This document shows positions 53,855 through 64,000 of a stretch of 64,000 bases of DNA, piece by piece. Origin of the DNA: Adiantum capillus-veneris. Taxonomy: Eukaryota > Streptophyta > Polypodiopsida > Polypodiales > Pteridaceae. The notes below the pieces were generated by a model. The model saw only the letters and a list, made by a program, of their open reading frames with translations. It did no database searches and had not been told where the DNA came from. Both the position numbers and the translations under genes were made by a program. Each line of letters starts with the position of its first letter. The first letter of the stretch is position 1. The stretch is taken from the NCBI GenBank assembly GCA_014529385.2, contig CM043949.1:147539850-147603849 (forward strand), in the 5' to 3' direction.

Positions 53855-54420
53855 GTGGGGTTGGCAATCGAAAAGCTCCAACAGGTTAAGGATTTTCTCC
53901 AAGACCACATGGATATGTTGAAACTCACTCGTCAGAAGGTTCGACAAGCGCATGATCGGTGTAAGAAGTATGCTGATGAGAAACATCGGCAAGTTACCTT
54001 CGAGGAAGGGGAGGAAGTATTTCTATGTGTGCCAGAACATTCAAAAAGTCTGAAAACTGGGCCAACACCTAAATTATCTCCCCGATATTGTGGGCCTTTC
54101 AAAATACTCAAGCGAGTAGGTGATTGTGCCTACAAATTATTGCTACCTACACATTCCCATATTCATACGGCGTTTCATGTAATCCGTTTACATAAGCGGT
54201 TACATGGGGACGACAATGTCATTGACCAAAAGATTTTGGTTTGATTTCATTGAACCTCCTACCTTACCACATGAACTTGAACGTGTTCTCGATTATCATG
54301 AGTTACGTACACGTCATCATGTATGTCAATAAGCTTTAATCAAGTGGAAAGATCGACCTGAGGAAGGTGCCACTTGGGAAAACATTAGTGTTCTTAAGAA
54401 GAAGTTTCCCACTTTTGTTT
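53855..54420 (+). pseudogene. Integrase C-terminus and chromodomain of element E
   Basis: VTFEEGEEVFLCVPEHSKSL and GPTPKLSPRYCGPFKILKRV give the GPY/F-like module. After a stop at 54244, HELERVLDYHELRTRHHV and ALIKWKDRPEEGATWENI form the chromodomain. Confidence 0.75.
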
Positions 54421-54455
54421 TCGAGGACGAAAACTCTTCTTTAAGGGGGGAGTAA

Positions 54456-54608
54456 TGTCAGGACAACGGCAAGGCCGGATTAGACAAGGGTAAGGACAGA
54501 CTAGGTAGTGTGGAAAGGGAGTCCAACTAGGGCAAAGGGTTAGGAGCCATGCTATATAGTGGGTGGTTGGGAGGTGGACTCTTAGGTTCTAGTTCCCCTT
54601 GTCTAACA
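54456..54608 (+). repeat. 3' LTR of E
   Basis: 153 bp, partner of 48705-48835. Confidence 0.85.
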
Positions 54609-57600
54609 CTAAAACTAGTCATCACATTCTTATCACTATTTTAAGCAAACTTGAGAATAGGGACATAATCTTTTCAATCCAATTGGTTCTTGCTAAGGTA
54701 GACTCGTAGCATATCCTCTAGCACTGTGTTGACCTGTTCAGTTTGACCATCAATATGATCCGCAGTACTTATGTTGAGTTGTGTGCCCAATTATTTAAAT
54801 ATAATCTTCAAAAATGATTGTTAAACTTGGAATCATGATCACTCACAATGGTATTTGGCAACCCATTTAATGTGTATAGATGGTCCGCAAATAACTTAAG
54901 ATAACTTTGGAGTCTTAATTGTGGATTTGGTTGGAATAAACTTGCAAAGTTTTGTCAACTGGTCTACGACCACCCATACCAAGTCATAACCTCGTACAAT
55001 GGTTGGTATCCATAATAAAATCCATATGGATACTTTCCCATTTACCATTAGGAATCTCCAATGGATGCAAGAGACCTCCTACCTTTAGGTGCTCTACTTT
55101 ATTTACTTGACAATTCTGGGCAATGCAAGATATAGTCTTGAACATATCTGTGTAAATTTGGCCAATTAAACTATCATCGTACAAGTTCATAAGTTTTATT
55201 TATGCATGGGTGCCCTATACTTGGACTATCGTGACATTCATAAAGAATTTGGCACCAAATGTCTGAAAACTCTCCCCTTGCGGAGTAGGCACCCATTATC
55301 TATGGAAAAATTATTCAATCTCTACAACTCATCACTCGATAGAGAAGAACTTGGTGTGGAGGCTAAATACACACTACCAAGACTGGGGTGAGAATGATTT
55401 CTCATTTACACATGGCTTCACACTTTGGATTTGCATTTTCATGCTCATATTTGTCCTTGAGAGATTCCAAAAACTCACTTTGAAGCTCGGTGAAAATAAG
55501 AGAGTTTATCTCCAACTTACGATTAAGAGCATCAGCTACCACATTGTATTGTCCTTCACGATACTGGAGCTTTGCATCATACTCCTGAAGAATCTTAGCC
55601 CACCTAGCCTTTCCACCTAGCCTTTTGACCTGTCAAATCTGTTGATGTGTGAACCATTATATGCTTTCATGTCAAACACAATCGCAAATTGAGCTCCATA
55701 CAAATAATGTCACTATGTCTTCAAAGTAGACCTATTTCAAAGAGTTCTCTTTTGCAAAAGCATAATAATATTGTTGTGCAAATGCAATTGGCCTTCCCTC
55801 TTGCAGAAGGACTGCTCCAATAGCACGGTTACTAGCATCCGTTTCTAATGCAAATGGCTTGGAATGATCCACAAAAGCCAAAATAGGATTTGTAGCTAAT
55901 GCGTCCTTAAGAGCGTCAAAACTTTTCTCTTGGGCTTCAACCCACTAAAAAAGGTTTTTCCCTTGGCTTTCAATTGGTCCATCATTGGAACATTAATGTG
56001 AGCATAGTTTTTAAGCTTTGATAAAAATCGGCAAATCCCAAGAAAATATGTAACTCTTTTAGATTTCTAGGAGAAGGCACCTCCTAATGGCACCCACTTT
56101 GGATTTATCCATATGTAGCCCACCAACTAAAATAACATGCCCTAAGTAGTGAATATCCTTCTTGAAAAATCACACTTTGATTATTTGGCATATAACTTAT
56201 TTTCTCATAAACAATTCAAACACTTACTTCAGATGTTGTAATTGCTCTTCCTCAAAGGCACTATACACTAGAACCGCATCAAGAAAAATGATAAGAAACT
56301 TGCCCAAATATGGTTTCAAGACAGTGGCCATAAGCATCATGAAAGTTGCAAGCGTATTGGTCAACCGAAAGGGTATAATCGAAAACCCAGAGTGTCTAAA
56401 CCTTGTTCAAAATGCAGTTTTGGGTATATCAACAAGCCTAATGCATACTTGATGATACCTTGACCACAAATTGATCTTCATAAAGATATGAGCATGGGTG
56501 AGTTTATCAAATAACTCATCGACCCTTGGCAATGGATACTTGTTCTTAATAGTAATCGCATTCAACACACAATAATCTATGCACATGCGTATACTTGTTC
56601 TTAATGGGAACCACATTCAACCCACAATAATCTATGCACATGCGCATACTACTGTATCTTTTATTTACCAACAAGACGAAAAAGGCCTATGGTGAAGAAC
56701 TGGGTTGTATAAACCCTCTACTAAGATAGTCAACAAGCTGACATTCCACCTCAGCAGCCTTAGGATGACTCATTTTGTAGGGTGGTTTAGTTATGGGCTT
56801 ACTGTCTGTAACCACATCTATGTCATGTTGCACATCTAGTGTCGGTGGTAACCTTGGTAGCAAATCATCTAGGAGTACATCTTTGTATTCCATTAATAAA
56901 ATTTTTAACTTATTAACAACATTTGCTTGTTTTGAAGAGAGAGAAGTAGCCATAGTTGGAAGAGAAGAGAGAGAAGCATGTTGCATTGATGAATTTTCAT
57001 TCAAAACATTATCAACATTTGAAAGAAAATAACACGTGGAGTAAAAGAGTTTTTCTATTTCATCTTGAGAAGAGAGTTTTTATAAGCTTGGTTGTATAAA
57101 GGTGTGGCACGGAAGGAACATCCTTCTCCCCCAACAATAGAATGTACACGCCATAGGATTCGAACATCAAACTATTGTGCTCATATCTACATTTAAGTGA
57201 TGATCTTAGATTGTGTAACCACTCCCTACTAAGGACCACATCTGCCTGCTCCATATTCATGACTTAGAAAGTCAAGGATGTGTGATATCCTTGAATTTCC
57301 AGTAGTACATCCTTCACTTGAGTATCCCACATCTGCCTGCTCCATCCTTCATGACTTAGAAAGTCAAGGATGTGCGATACCCTTGAATTTCCAGTAGTAC
57401 ATCCTTCACTTGAGTATCCCACACATCATGGCCGTTAATCATGACTACCATCATGTAATGGTGGGAATTTGAAGTCTGGGGAAACTACTAACTTATAATT
57501 AGTGAAATTGTGCAATGCACTGTCGTCCACGAAGATTCTCACCTTGTGACCTTGGATACACCCATGCATTTTCACCAATTCATGTGGACCAAAGGTCGGT

Positions 57601-57653
57601 TGCCACATTGAGGCCGTGATATAGTACTCGATGTCATACTGCTCCGCTTCCAT
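54609..57653 (-). pseudogene. Pol of chromovirus F: protease, RT, RNase H, integrase core
   Basis: Protease 57653-57060: FGPHELVKMHGCIQGHKVRI then VDDSALHNFTNY (Ser replaces Gly of the D-G-A site seen in E), and MNMEQADVVLSREWLHNL. RT about 57004-56050 with [20 protein letters not shown] and [20 protein letters not shown]. RNase H about 56000-55550. Integrase from 55190 with IPNGKWESIHMDFIMDTNHC, through a core readable as NTIVSDHDSKFNNHF to PILKFA near 54650. It contains a 91-bp tandem duplication (57241-57422) and a 55-bp one (56539-56648). Many stops and frameshifts are present. Confidence 0.75.
57241..57422. repeat. 91-bp tandem duplication in the protease region of F
   Basis: TCTGCCTGCTCCAT...GAGTATCCCAC occurs at 57241 and 57332 with few differences, so the duplication is recent. 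Confidence 0.8.
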
Positions 57654-57811
57654 GATGGAAAAAAAAGCAAATATGTCATAATAACTAATATCTAATTCTC
57701 CTAAATGATTTTCTCATGTTCAATTGATCATTTAATATGGGGAAGTACCAGGGGAGAAAAAGCTAGATTATTGGTAAGGCTAGTAGATTGGTCACAGTAG
57801 AGGTAAAATAG

Positions 57812-58170
57812 GGATCCAAAGGGGACCATCTGCAAAAGAGCAATGTGCAAGCAATGGGCTTCAAAGACCTAAGGTTCAGCCCATTAAGACTTCCAAAATG
57901 CTCGGAATGTCGTCTCTTGGAATGCAACAATTGCGCAATATACCCTACAGAGGTAGGGCCAGGAAGCAAGCTATTTTCAGCAAATACAAAGAGAGGACAA
58001 CTCTCCAAATGCAATCACGTACGCTTGTATCTTGAAGGCAAGAGGCACCATGCAAGATTAAATGGGCAATGAAATTCACGAGGATATTGTCAATCAAGAG
58101 CTACTGGAATCAATGCCTTGGTTAATTTGCATGCCAAATGCGGTGCCCTTATGAGTTGAAAGGCCAAAAG
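57812..58170 (+). pseudogene. PPR-protein pseudogene fragment
   Basis: Read across frames, the plus strand gives pentatricopeptide-repeat phrases: ARNVVSWNATIAQY, GQEASYFQQIQRE, NSPNAITYACILKARGTMQD (frame from 57897 with one TAG), GNEIHEDIV (about 58063), and INALVNLHAKCGALM (about 58113-58157). These match the order of an L/S-type PPR unit: VVSWNAxIAxY, then PNxxTYxCILKAC, then NALVxMYAKCG. PPR proteins bind organelle RNA. Stops and at least two frameshifts show it is dead. The phrasing resembles the large PPR families of seed-free plants. Confidence 0.65.
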
Positions 58171-58266
58171 GCCATCCAAACTAAAGCCCGCCCAATGATT
58201 GAAATGGTTACGAAGGGAAAAATTAAACCGGCCGCCCGCCCAAGAGGCAATTGCCTCCCAATGTAA

Positions 58267-58268
<2 letters not shown>

Positions 58269-58304
<36 letters not shown>
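58269..58304. repeat. Poly-G run (36 G)
   Basis: The longest homopolymer in the window, just after the PPR fragment. Confidence 0.9.
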
Positions 58305-58305
<1 letters not shown>

Positions 58306-58837
58306 AATGTGTGTGGAACAGGGCAAAAATTAAAGAGGAAGAGATGGCTGGCATCGCCAGCAACGAATAGATGTAGAGGGAGAGTGAGATGTAGAGGGGG
58401 CTGCAAAGCTCGGATGAGAGTGCTCTAGAAGTGAAAAACGATGAGCAGCTCAGGGCGCCCCCTTTTGGTCCTTCTCCCGGCGGTTTCCGTGTTGCCTCAT
58501 CTAACCGACTACCACATCATCAATCCGATTCATATGCCCCTAGTAACGATGGAGCCATCGTTGCTTACAGGGAAGAGGAGGGTTTAATATAAAGAGGCAT
58601 CAGGAGGTAACATGTGGGGGGATAAGGTATTGAGAAAAGGGAGGGTAACAAAGGAAAGAAGGTGAGGAAGGAAAGGAGGCTTGGCGAAGGTGAGAAGGGA
58701 GCTCAGCTTGGTGACGATGAGTCGGAGCTTGGCAAGGCAAGAAGGAGGACGACAAGGCGGGGAGAAAGGCATTGAGCGAAGGCAAAGAAAGCAAGGCTTT
58801 GGCAAAGGTGAGTCAGAATTCGGCTTGGCAAGGAAGC

Positions 58838-58921
<84 letters not shown>

Positions 58922-59155
58922 CTCTCGACCTTGGTGAAGCAAGGAAGGCAGAGAAGAAGAAGCTCGAGAAGTTCTCTCTCTCTTTGTCAGCACGTGAGGC
59001 AAGCTTGGTCTATCTCTCACTCCAATAGAGAGATTTCTCTCTCTCTAAGGACCGTGAAGCAACAAAGGGAAGTCTTATCGAGGTAACAAAGTCGGAGCTC
59101 GGATTGGCGAAGCCAAGAATTGAGCTCAGCAAGGTCGGAAGAAGAAGGAGCTCGG

Positions 59156-59192
<37 letters not shown>

Positions 59193-59760
59193 CTCGACCT
59201 CGACCAAGCTCGGCAAGAGCAGAAGGGAGCTCAGCAAGGTAACGAGTCGGAGCTGAGCAAGCAAAGGGAAGCAAGTTGAGATGTCGGAATCGGCAAGCAA
59301 TGGATAGAAGTTTGAGATTAATCGGCAAGCAAGGGATAGGAATCTGAGGTTAAGAAGGAAGAAAAAGAGCAGTAAGGCAAGAAGGTGAGAGGATAACCTC
59401 TCTCTTATGTATTTGGGAAATACAATGGCACCAGGCAGGGAATTTTTGCCAGATCCTTCCTTCCTAATTAGCTTCAAAAGGCTCTAATGGCAGGTATAAG
59501 TGGGTAATTTGAGAGCATTAAACTCTCTTAACTCTATCAATGCCGTTAACGGTAAACATTTGTATTCTAATTCCACTTTGGCTAATTATTAGTAGCTTAA
59601 AGCATCTAGGTTGTCAACTGTAAGCACTTACAATGTCGTCGGTGTCTTTTGCTTTGTGTTGTACAGCTTGTCTCTCTTATTTCCCACAGCGAGTAGCCCG
59701 GTGATGACCACCCGGCTCACCTCGCGAACCCATTATCCCCGACATCTTTGGTGAACCCGA
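58305..59760 (+). other. Pyrimidine-tract region, probable LTR/leader of element G
   Basis: It holds a (TC)n tract of about 80 bp (58839-58919), another at 59159-59189, and many scattered GAGCTCgGCAAGG-like words. It ends in ACCCATTATCCCCGACA followed by TTTGGTGAACCCGACG, the kind of LTR end and primer/leader junction seen in some plant Ty3 elements. The LTR start was not located. Short frames here come from the repeats. Confidence 0.45.
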
Positions 59761-59810
59761 CGCAAAACTGAGTCAAGGTGGGAAAATTTACCAGAGGAAG
59801 ATGACTACAC

Positions 59811-60742
59811 CACAAGAGGTGGCAATGCAGCAATTTGCTGCCTACATGCAGTAGCAGCAGACTGCACAACAACAATTTAACTTGCATGAGCGGATACGGA
59901 AAGCTCGACAAGCAACAACAGAAAATTGAAGAGGTTCAAAGGTCGAGATATTTCAAAACATTACAAGGTTTATGAGCAAACCATGGAGGATAATGGGATT
60001 GATGATCATGAAGCAGTAGAAGGTTTCCACTTGATTGTCGTGCCAGAGCTTAGGACTCGAATTGGGGAGATACAAAGTGCAAAAATTTTAAAAAGGCGTT
60101 ATAGGAGGAGTATTTCCTTGAAGATTCTCAAAGTTAACTAAGCAGAGTTTTATGAAGTGGATCCAGTAGAAAAACAAGGATTTATCTGCACGAAGCTGCT
60201 ATCAGAATTTGAAAAGAAATTTGTAGCAGCTATCCACAGGAGAGCAGCGGCCATTGAAACTAGAACGGGTAGATTTATTTGTTCAAGCTGCTGATCCACG
60301 GCTTCAAAAGAGCTTGGTGCAGCCACTTGAGGATTCAACATGTGAATTAGGTTTAACATCTGATTGGAAGCTGGTTTCTAAAGCAGTTTACATGATTGTA
60401 AAGCATCATATGAGGGTGGATAAGCTAATTGTGATTGATCCCATGGAGACAATGGATGAAGAAATTAAGGAAAGTTCAATTTCTTGGAAACAAAAATTAG
60501 AGGAACATGTTCTTGACAAGCTGATCAAAGGTATACAAGATTTAAATCTAAATTTGAAAGGAATTAAGCTTGAATGAGTAGGCACCAAGGGTTTCACTTC
60601 AAAGCCCAGGCAACGATCTCCACACAAGGATTGGGATGATCACTACATGTGGTGTGATAGTAAAGATCATGAATGCGAAGACTATGAAGATCTTGATGAG
60701 GCTTACAAGAAAAATGTGGTATTTTAGAAAGACAAGAAGATT
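59811..60742 (+). pseudogene. Gag of Ty3-like element G (truncated)
   Basis: It begins MTTPQEVAMQQFAAYMQ. Pieces in three frames follow: KRFKGRDISKHYKVYEQTME, EGFHLIVVPELRTRIGEIQ, LKLERVDLFVQAADPRLQKS, SDWKLVSKAVYMIVKHHMRV, and finally a knuckle-like HYMWCDSKDHECEDYEDLDE. This matches a retrotransposon gag type found in plants. It is cut at 60743 by the LTR of element H, and no pol is seen. Confidence 0.65.
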
Positions 60743-60743
60743 C

Positions 60744-60827
60744 TGTTAGGAAATAAGACGTAGCTAAATAGATAATTGAGTAGATTACTTAATGGAGAGA
60801 GACAGATTTACATACACGAGATTATAG

Positions 60828-60914
<87 letters not shown>

Positions 60915-61591
60915 CACGATATACGTGGTTCACCCAATGTGGGCTACGTCCACGGGAAAGCAGCCAATCAATGGCTTTAGTACTTCAAAAAAAGAAGTAA
61001 TTTACAAAGGGATTATACCCTTAATGGAGCTCCCGCCTTGCTTCACTCTCACCACCTCACACTCACCTTGTTGCATGAACTTCACACTATGAAATGTGTG
61101 TAGAAATGGCCTCCTTTTATAGGCCAAAAGGGCTACCCTCTCTTATGAGAGACAGCCATGTGTAGCCACCCTTGTGCGAATAAGTCCAAATCGGACCCTC
61201 CAATCCGCCCATGTGTGGCCGCCCTTGAGAAGACAAGTCCGCTTTTGAATTCGGCCACCGGCCACCAGCCATTGACTTCCGACCACCGGCCATCGGCCAT
61301 TGACTTCCGACCACCGGCCATCGGCCATTGACTACCGGCCAACAGATCAGTTGTTTTCCGACCACTTTCCGGCCGCCGTCCGGCCATAATATTCCGGCAA
61401 AAAGGAATATTCCGGCGAAAAAAAAGTCTCGGGGGCCTCTAAAGTTTCCCTGATTCTTGTTCGTGAAAATTTTGGTTTCCGGTGAGTGATTTTCCTTCAC
61501 TCACGTTGGCTTCTCCTCATAATGGGGGCCTTACAAATGTGCGCTTTTACCACATAAAATTACAAGGGTAAATCAGGCTCCATACTTAACA
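60744..61591 (-). repeat. 3' LTR of H
   Basis: 848 bp, TGTTAAGTATGG to TTATTTCCTAACA on the minus strand. It contains an (AG)n tract (about 60833-60910) and a 28-bp minisatellite (61269-61345). Confidence 0.85.
61269..61345. repeat. 28-bp minisatellite in the LTR of H
   Basis: CCATTGACTTCCGACCACCG repeats at 61269, 61297 and 61325. All copies lie inside the LTR. Confidence 0.85.
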
Positions 61592-61829
61592 ATCTCCCAC
61601 TTGGAGAGTGATCACCAAACCAAACATGTGTCTGCTTTCCATTCTGGCTTCTTATCATTTAATGCCGATTGAAGATGAGCAAAAGCTCAACTTCTCCTTG
61701 TTGACCACCTTTGTAAACATGTATGCAGGATTTTCACTTGTATGCACCTTTCCTATCTTTAGTTGTCCCTCTTCCAAAAGAGTGCGTATGAAGTGATATC
61801 TCACCTCAGTGTGCTTTGTCCTTAATGAA

Positions 61830-62934
61830 AGGCTGATTTCTTCGCAAGATGGATAGCGCTTTGGCTATCACTGTACAAGACACAACTGTCTTGTTTGAAT
61901 CCAAGCTCTTCTAAGAATCTGTGAAGCCACATAATTTCTTTGCTTGCCTCCGTCATTGCTACATACTCTGCTTCCGTGGTAGAAAGTGAGACCACTTTCT
62001 ACAGCTTTGAATCCCAGCTTACTGCTGTGCCTCCAACGGGGAAGACATAGCTCGTAGTTCTCCTTTGAGTATCTTTGTCACCTGCCATATCTGCATTAGC
62101 ATACCCTTGAAGAAAAATATTAGTTTCTCCAAAATACAAAGCATTTTTTGTTGTCCCTTTTAGATACCTAAGTATCCACTTCACAGCTTGCCAATGCTCT
62201 TTACCTGGGTTGTCCATGAACCTACTCACAACTCCCACTGCATGTGCAATGTCTGGCCTTGTCCAGACCATAGCATACATTAGAGAACCTACCACTGTAG
62301 CATATGGAACTTTAGACATATAGGCTATCTCCTCTTGTGTTTTTGGACACATATCCTTCGTTAGTTTAAAATGACCAGCCAAAGGTGTAGAAACTGGTTT
62401 TGCATTTTGCATTGCAAACCTTTCTAGTACCTTCTTGATGTAATCTTCTTGAGATAGCTTTATTGTCTTCTTCGTCCTGTCCCTTGATATTTTCATACCA
62501 AGTATCCTCTTTGCAGCACCTAAATCTTTCATTGAAAAAGATTTGGACAGCTCCTCTTTTAGGTCTTTGATGTCCTGCATGTTAGCACTTGCAATCAACA
62601 TGTCATCAACATACAACATTAGGATGATGAATTTCCCATCTCCCAAATTCTCCGTGTAGACGCAGTGATCCGAGTTGCATCTTGTGAATCCATGATCCAA
62701 CATCCATCGATCAAACTTCAAGTACCATTGTCTTGATGCTTGCTTTAAACCATACAAGCTCTTCTTTAATCTGCAAACCATTTTCTCCTTACCTTTTACT
62801 TCATACCCCTTTGGTTGAAGCATGTAGATTTCCTCCTCTAAGTCACCGTGAGGGAATGCCGTATTTACATCCATTTGCTCGAGATTTAGATCATGAGCAG
62901 CCACAAGGCTTAAGACAAGCCTAATTGAGTTCAT
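61830..62934 (-). pseudogene. Copia RT and RNase H of element H
   Basis: From MNSIRLVLSLVAAHDLNLEQ (62934): MDVNTAFPHGDLEEEIYM, KSLYGLKQASRQWYLKFD, ILMLYVDDMLIASANM (both catalytic Asp), YMSKVPYATVVGSLMYAMVW, TRPDIAHAVGVVSRFMDN and WILRYLKGTTKNALYF. A TAG at 61999 replaces a Gln codon in the RNase H part, after which VVSLSTTEAEYVAMTEASKE and SDSQSAIHLAKKSAFH continue in frame to about 61830. It is otherwise intact. RT copies the element RNA in virus-like particles. Confidence 0.85.
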
Positions 62935-62936
62935 TT

Positions 62937-63995
62937 TTACAACAGGAGAAAATATTTCATTGAAGTCAATACCTTTCTTTTGAGAAAACCTTTTACCACA
63001 AGCCTAGACTTGTACCTTTTCTTCCCACCTTCTTCTTCCTTTAGCTTGTACACCCATTTGTTTTGAAGTGCCCGCTTACCTTTAGGCAACTCAACCAACT
63101 CCCATGTTTGGTTGCGATGTAGTGAGTCCATCTCCACTTGCATGCTCTTCGTCCATTCTTCTTTGGATTCATGTTGCATAGCTTCTTCATATGATTCGGG
63201 CTCTCCAGAATCTGAGATCAAGAGATGGTTGAAGGAAGGAACAAACCTTTCTGGAGGTTTACTTGCTCTTGTAGATCTTCGGGGAATAGGTTGAAGCTCT
63301 TCATTTGGTTGACGTTGTTGCACATTGTCACCGTTTGCAGTCCTTGAGTCTTCACCGTCCTCAAGCTCCATGTACTCAGCACCTGTTTCTTTTGTTTGTT
63401 TTCTTTCCAAGTAATCTTTGTACATATTTTGTTCGTTAAAAATTACATCCCTACTCCTTAAGATTTTACCATCTTCAGGATTCCATAGGCGATACCCAAA
63501 GTCTCCTTCTCCATAGCCAATGAAGAAACACTTTTTGGACTTTGCATCTAACTTTGATCTTAGGCTTCTATCTATGTACATGAAAGCCTCACACCCAAAC
63601 ACTTTGAGAAATGCATAATTCACCGGTTTACCTGTCCATGCCTCTTTTGGAACTCCCCCATCCAATGCCGTTGAGGGTGACCGATTGATTAAGTACACAG
63701 ACGTACTTACAGCTTCTGTCCAAAGCTCAAGCGGTAGGCCTGCATGTAGCCGCATGCTTCGTGCTCGTTCCATGATTGTCCTGTTCATCCTTTCCGAAAT
63801 CCCATTTTGTTGAGGTGTCCTTGGGGTTGTCCTTTGCCTCCGAATGCCATTGCTAGCACAAAAGCTTTCAAAAGCTTGGCTGCAATATTTGCCTCCATTG
63901 TCGGATCTGAGGCATTTAACCTTGGTACCTGTTTCATTCTCCACAAAGGCTTTCCACTTTTGAAATATGGAAAATACATCGGATTTATTCTTCAT
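62937..63995 (-). pseudogene. Copia integrase core and RT start of element H
   Basis: 352 codons from the window edge: KCLRSDNGGKYCSQAFESFC (catalytic Asp), TTPRTPQQNGISERMNRTIM (catalytic Glu), then the copia motif VFGCEAFMYIDRSLRSKLDA and KKCFFIGYGEGDFGYRLWNP, an acidic linker, then the RT start ALQNKWVYKLKEE and YKSRLVVKGF. A single-base loss in a T-run just after VVKGF (about 62985) shifts the frame into the next segment. The first catalytic Asp of integrase is outside the window. Confidence 0.85.
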
Positions 63996-64000
63996 GACAT

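Larger units (their letters stand above)
48705..54608 (+). mobile_element. Ty3/chromovirus E inserted in its relative F
   Basis: Short LTRs 48705-48835 and 54456-54608 (TGTCAGGACAACG to CTAACA; the 3' copy has extra sequence near 54485), flanked by ATAAA and CTAAA (one mismatch). The primer-site-like TCGTATCAAGAGC follows the 5' LTR, and a purine tract (TTAAGGGGGGAGTAA) precedes the 3' LTR. It encodes gag, protease, RT, RNase H, integrase and chromodomain in order, broken by about ten stops and shifts. A leader of about 780 bp (48836-49618) precedes gag. Confidence 0.85.
45392..57653 (-). mobile_element. Ty3/chromovirus F, split by three insertions
   Basis: Minus-strand pieces in element order: protease to integrase core (57653-54609), integrase (48704 to about 48607), integrase C-terminus (47281-47115), end of integrase and chromodomain (45782-45429), then a purine tract and LTR start near 45428. 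The breaks are filled by element E (48705-54608), an unidentified segment (47282-48606) and a CACTA-type element (45783-47114). Reading continues in frame across E (TSFS then PFMFIYGFQPRS) and across the CACTA element (CGPFKILKR). Gag and 5' LTR are absent. Its proteins are closely related to those of E. Confidence 0.8.
60744..64000 (-). mobile_element. Ty1/copia element H (3' part; runs off the window)
   Basis: The 3' LTR is 60744-61591, a purine tract (CCAAGTGGGAGAT) at 61592-61604, then the minus-strand pol with RNase H, RT and integrase up to the window end. Gag, protease and 5' LTR lie beyond 64000. The 5 bases before the LTR are GATTC, to be matched on the far side. It is inserted in the gag of element G. 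Few lesions are visible. Confidence 0.9.

Noticed and set aside
58681-59086. Ser-Leu repeat frames on the plus strand and Arg-Glu repeat frames on the minus strand
   Set aside because: They arise from the (TC)n tract at 58839-58919.

Overview
The window is a piece of plant nuclear DNA made almost entirely of transposable elements inserted into one another. Plant signs: Ty3 chromoviruses whose polyprotein ends in a chromodomain, Ty1/copia elements primed by initiator tRNA-Met, CACTA- and hAT-type non-autonomous DNA transposons, clusters of the plant telomere-like motif AAACCCTAA, one exon matching the start of a plant cytosolic Cu/Zn superoxide dismutase, and a broken pentatricopeptide-repeat (PPR) gene. 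The PPR phrasing resembles seed-free plants, so a fern or similar large genome is my best but weak guess.

Layout. 1-15284: minus-strand non-LTR elements arranged head to tail (LINE copy 2, an ORF1-only derivative, a tRNA-derived SINE, LINE copy 1), each joined to the next through a (TC)n/(GA)n tract. An LTR element with no reverse transcriptase (M, 6799-12664, TSD CTGGG) sits just after the ORF2 stop of LINE copy 2. 15285-36717: a four-level nest. Element P1 (same family as M) holds P2 (18073-36040) in its 3' LTR. P2 holds chromovirus A (18451-31478, TSD AGCTC) in its 5' LTR. A holds its sister B (22799-29324, TSD CACCC) in its integrase gene. P2 also carries a hAT-like MITE. 36718-38888: the least repetitive part, with a Cu/Zn-SOD-like exon at 38094-38200 (minus) and two tandem repeats. 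38889-43890: small LTR element D (TSD TTAAT) containing a pol-deleted copia element C (40232-43605, TSD GCCTT). About 45392-57653: chromovirus F (minus), interrupted by a CACTA-type element, an unidentified segment, and E, a relative of F in the opposite orientation. 57812-58170: PPR pseudogene. 58269-60743: poly-G, pyrimidine-rich DNA and gag of element G. 60744-64000: a fairly fresh copia element H (minus) that runs off the window.

Most polyproteins are broken. The main exceptions are the unknown-function ORF of the M/P family, which is open in M and in P1 (the oldest member of the nest), and the copia pol of H, with two visible lesions. The main candidates for something undescribed are (i) that conserved non-pol ORF in LTR elements lacking reverse transcriptase and integrase, (ii) the LINE/half-LINE/SINE chain joined at TC tracts and sharing an ACGTTAAta-type 3' end, and (iii) the lesions shared by chromoviruses A and B, including loss of the first catalytic Asp segment of integrase, which imply mobilisation in trans. 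All coordinates and TSDs were read by eye; no alignment or database search was possible.
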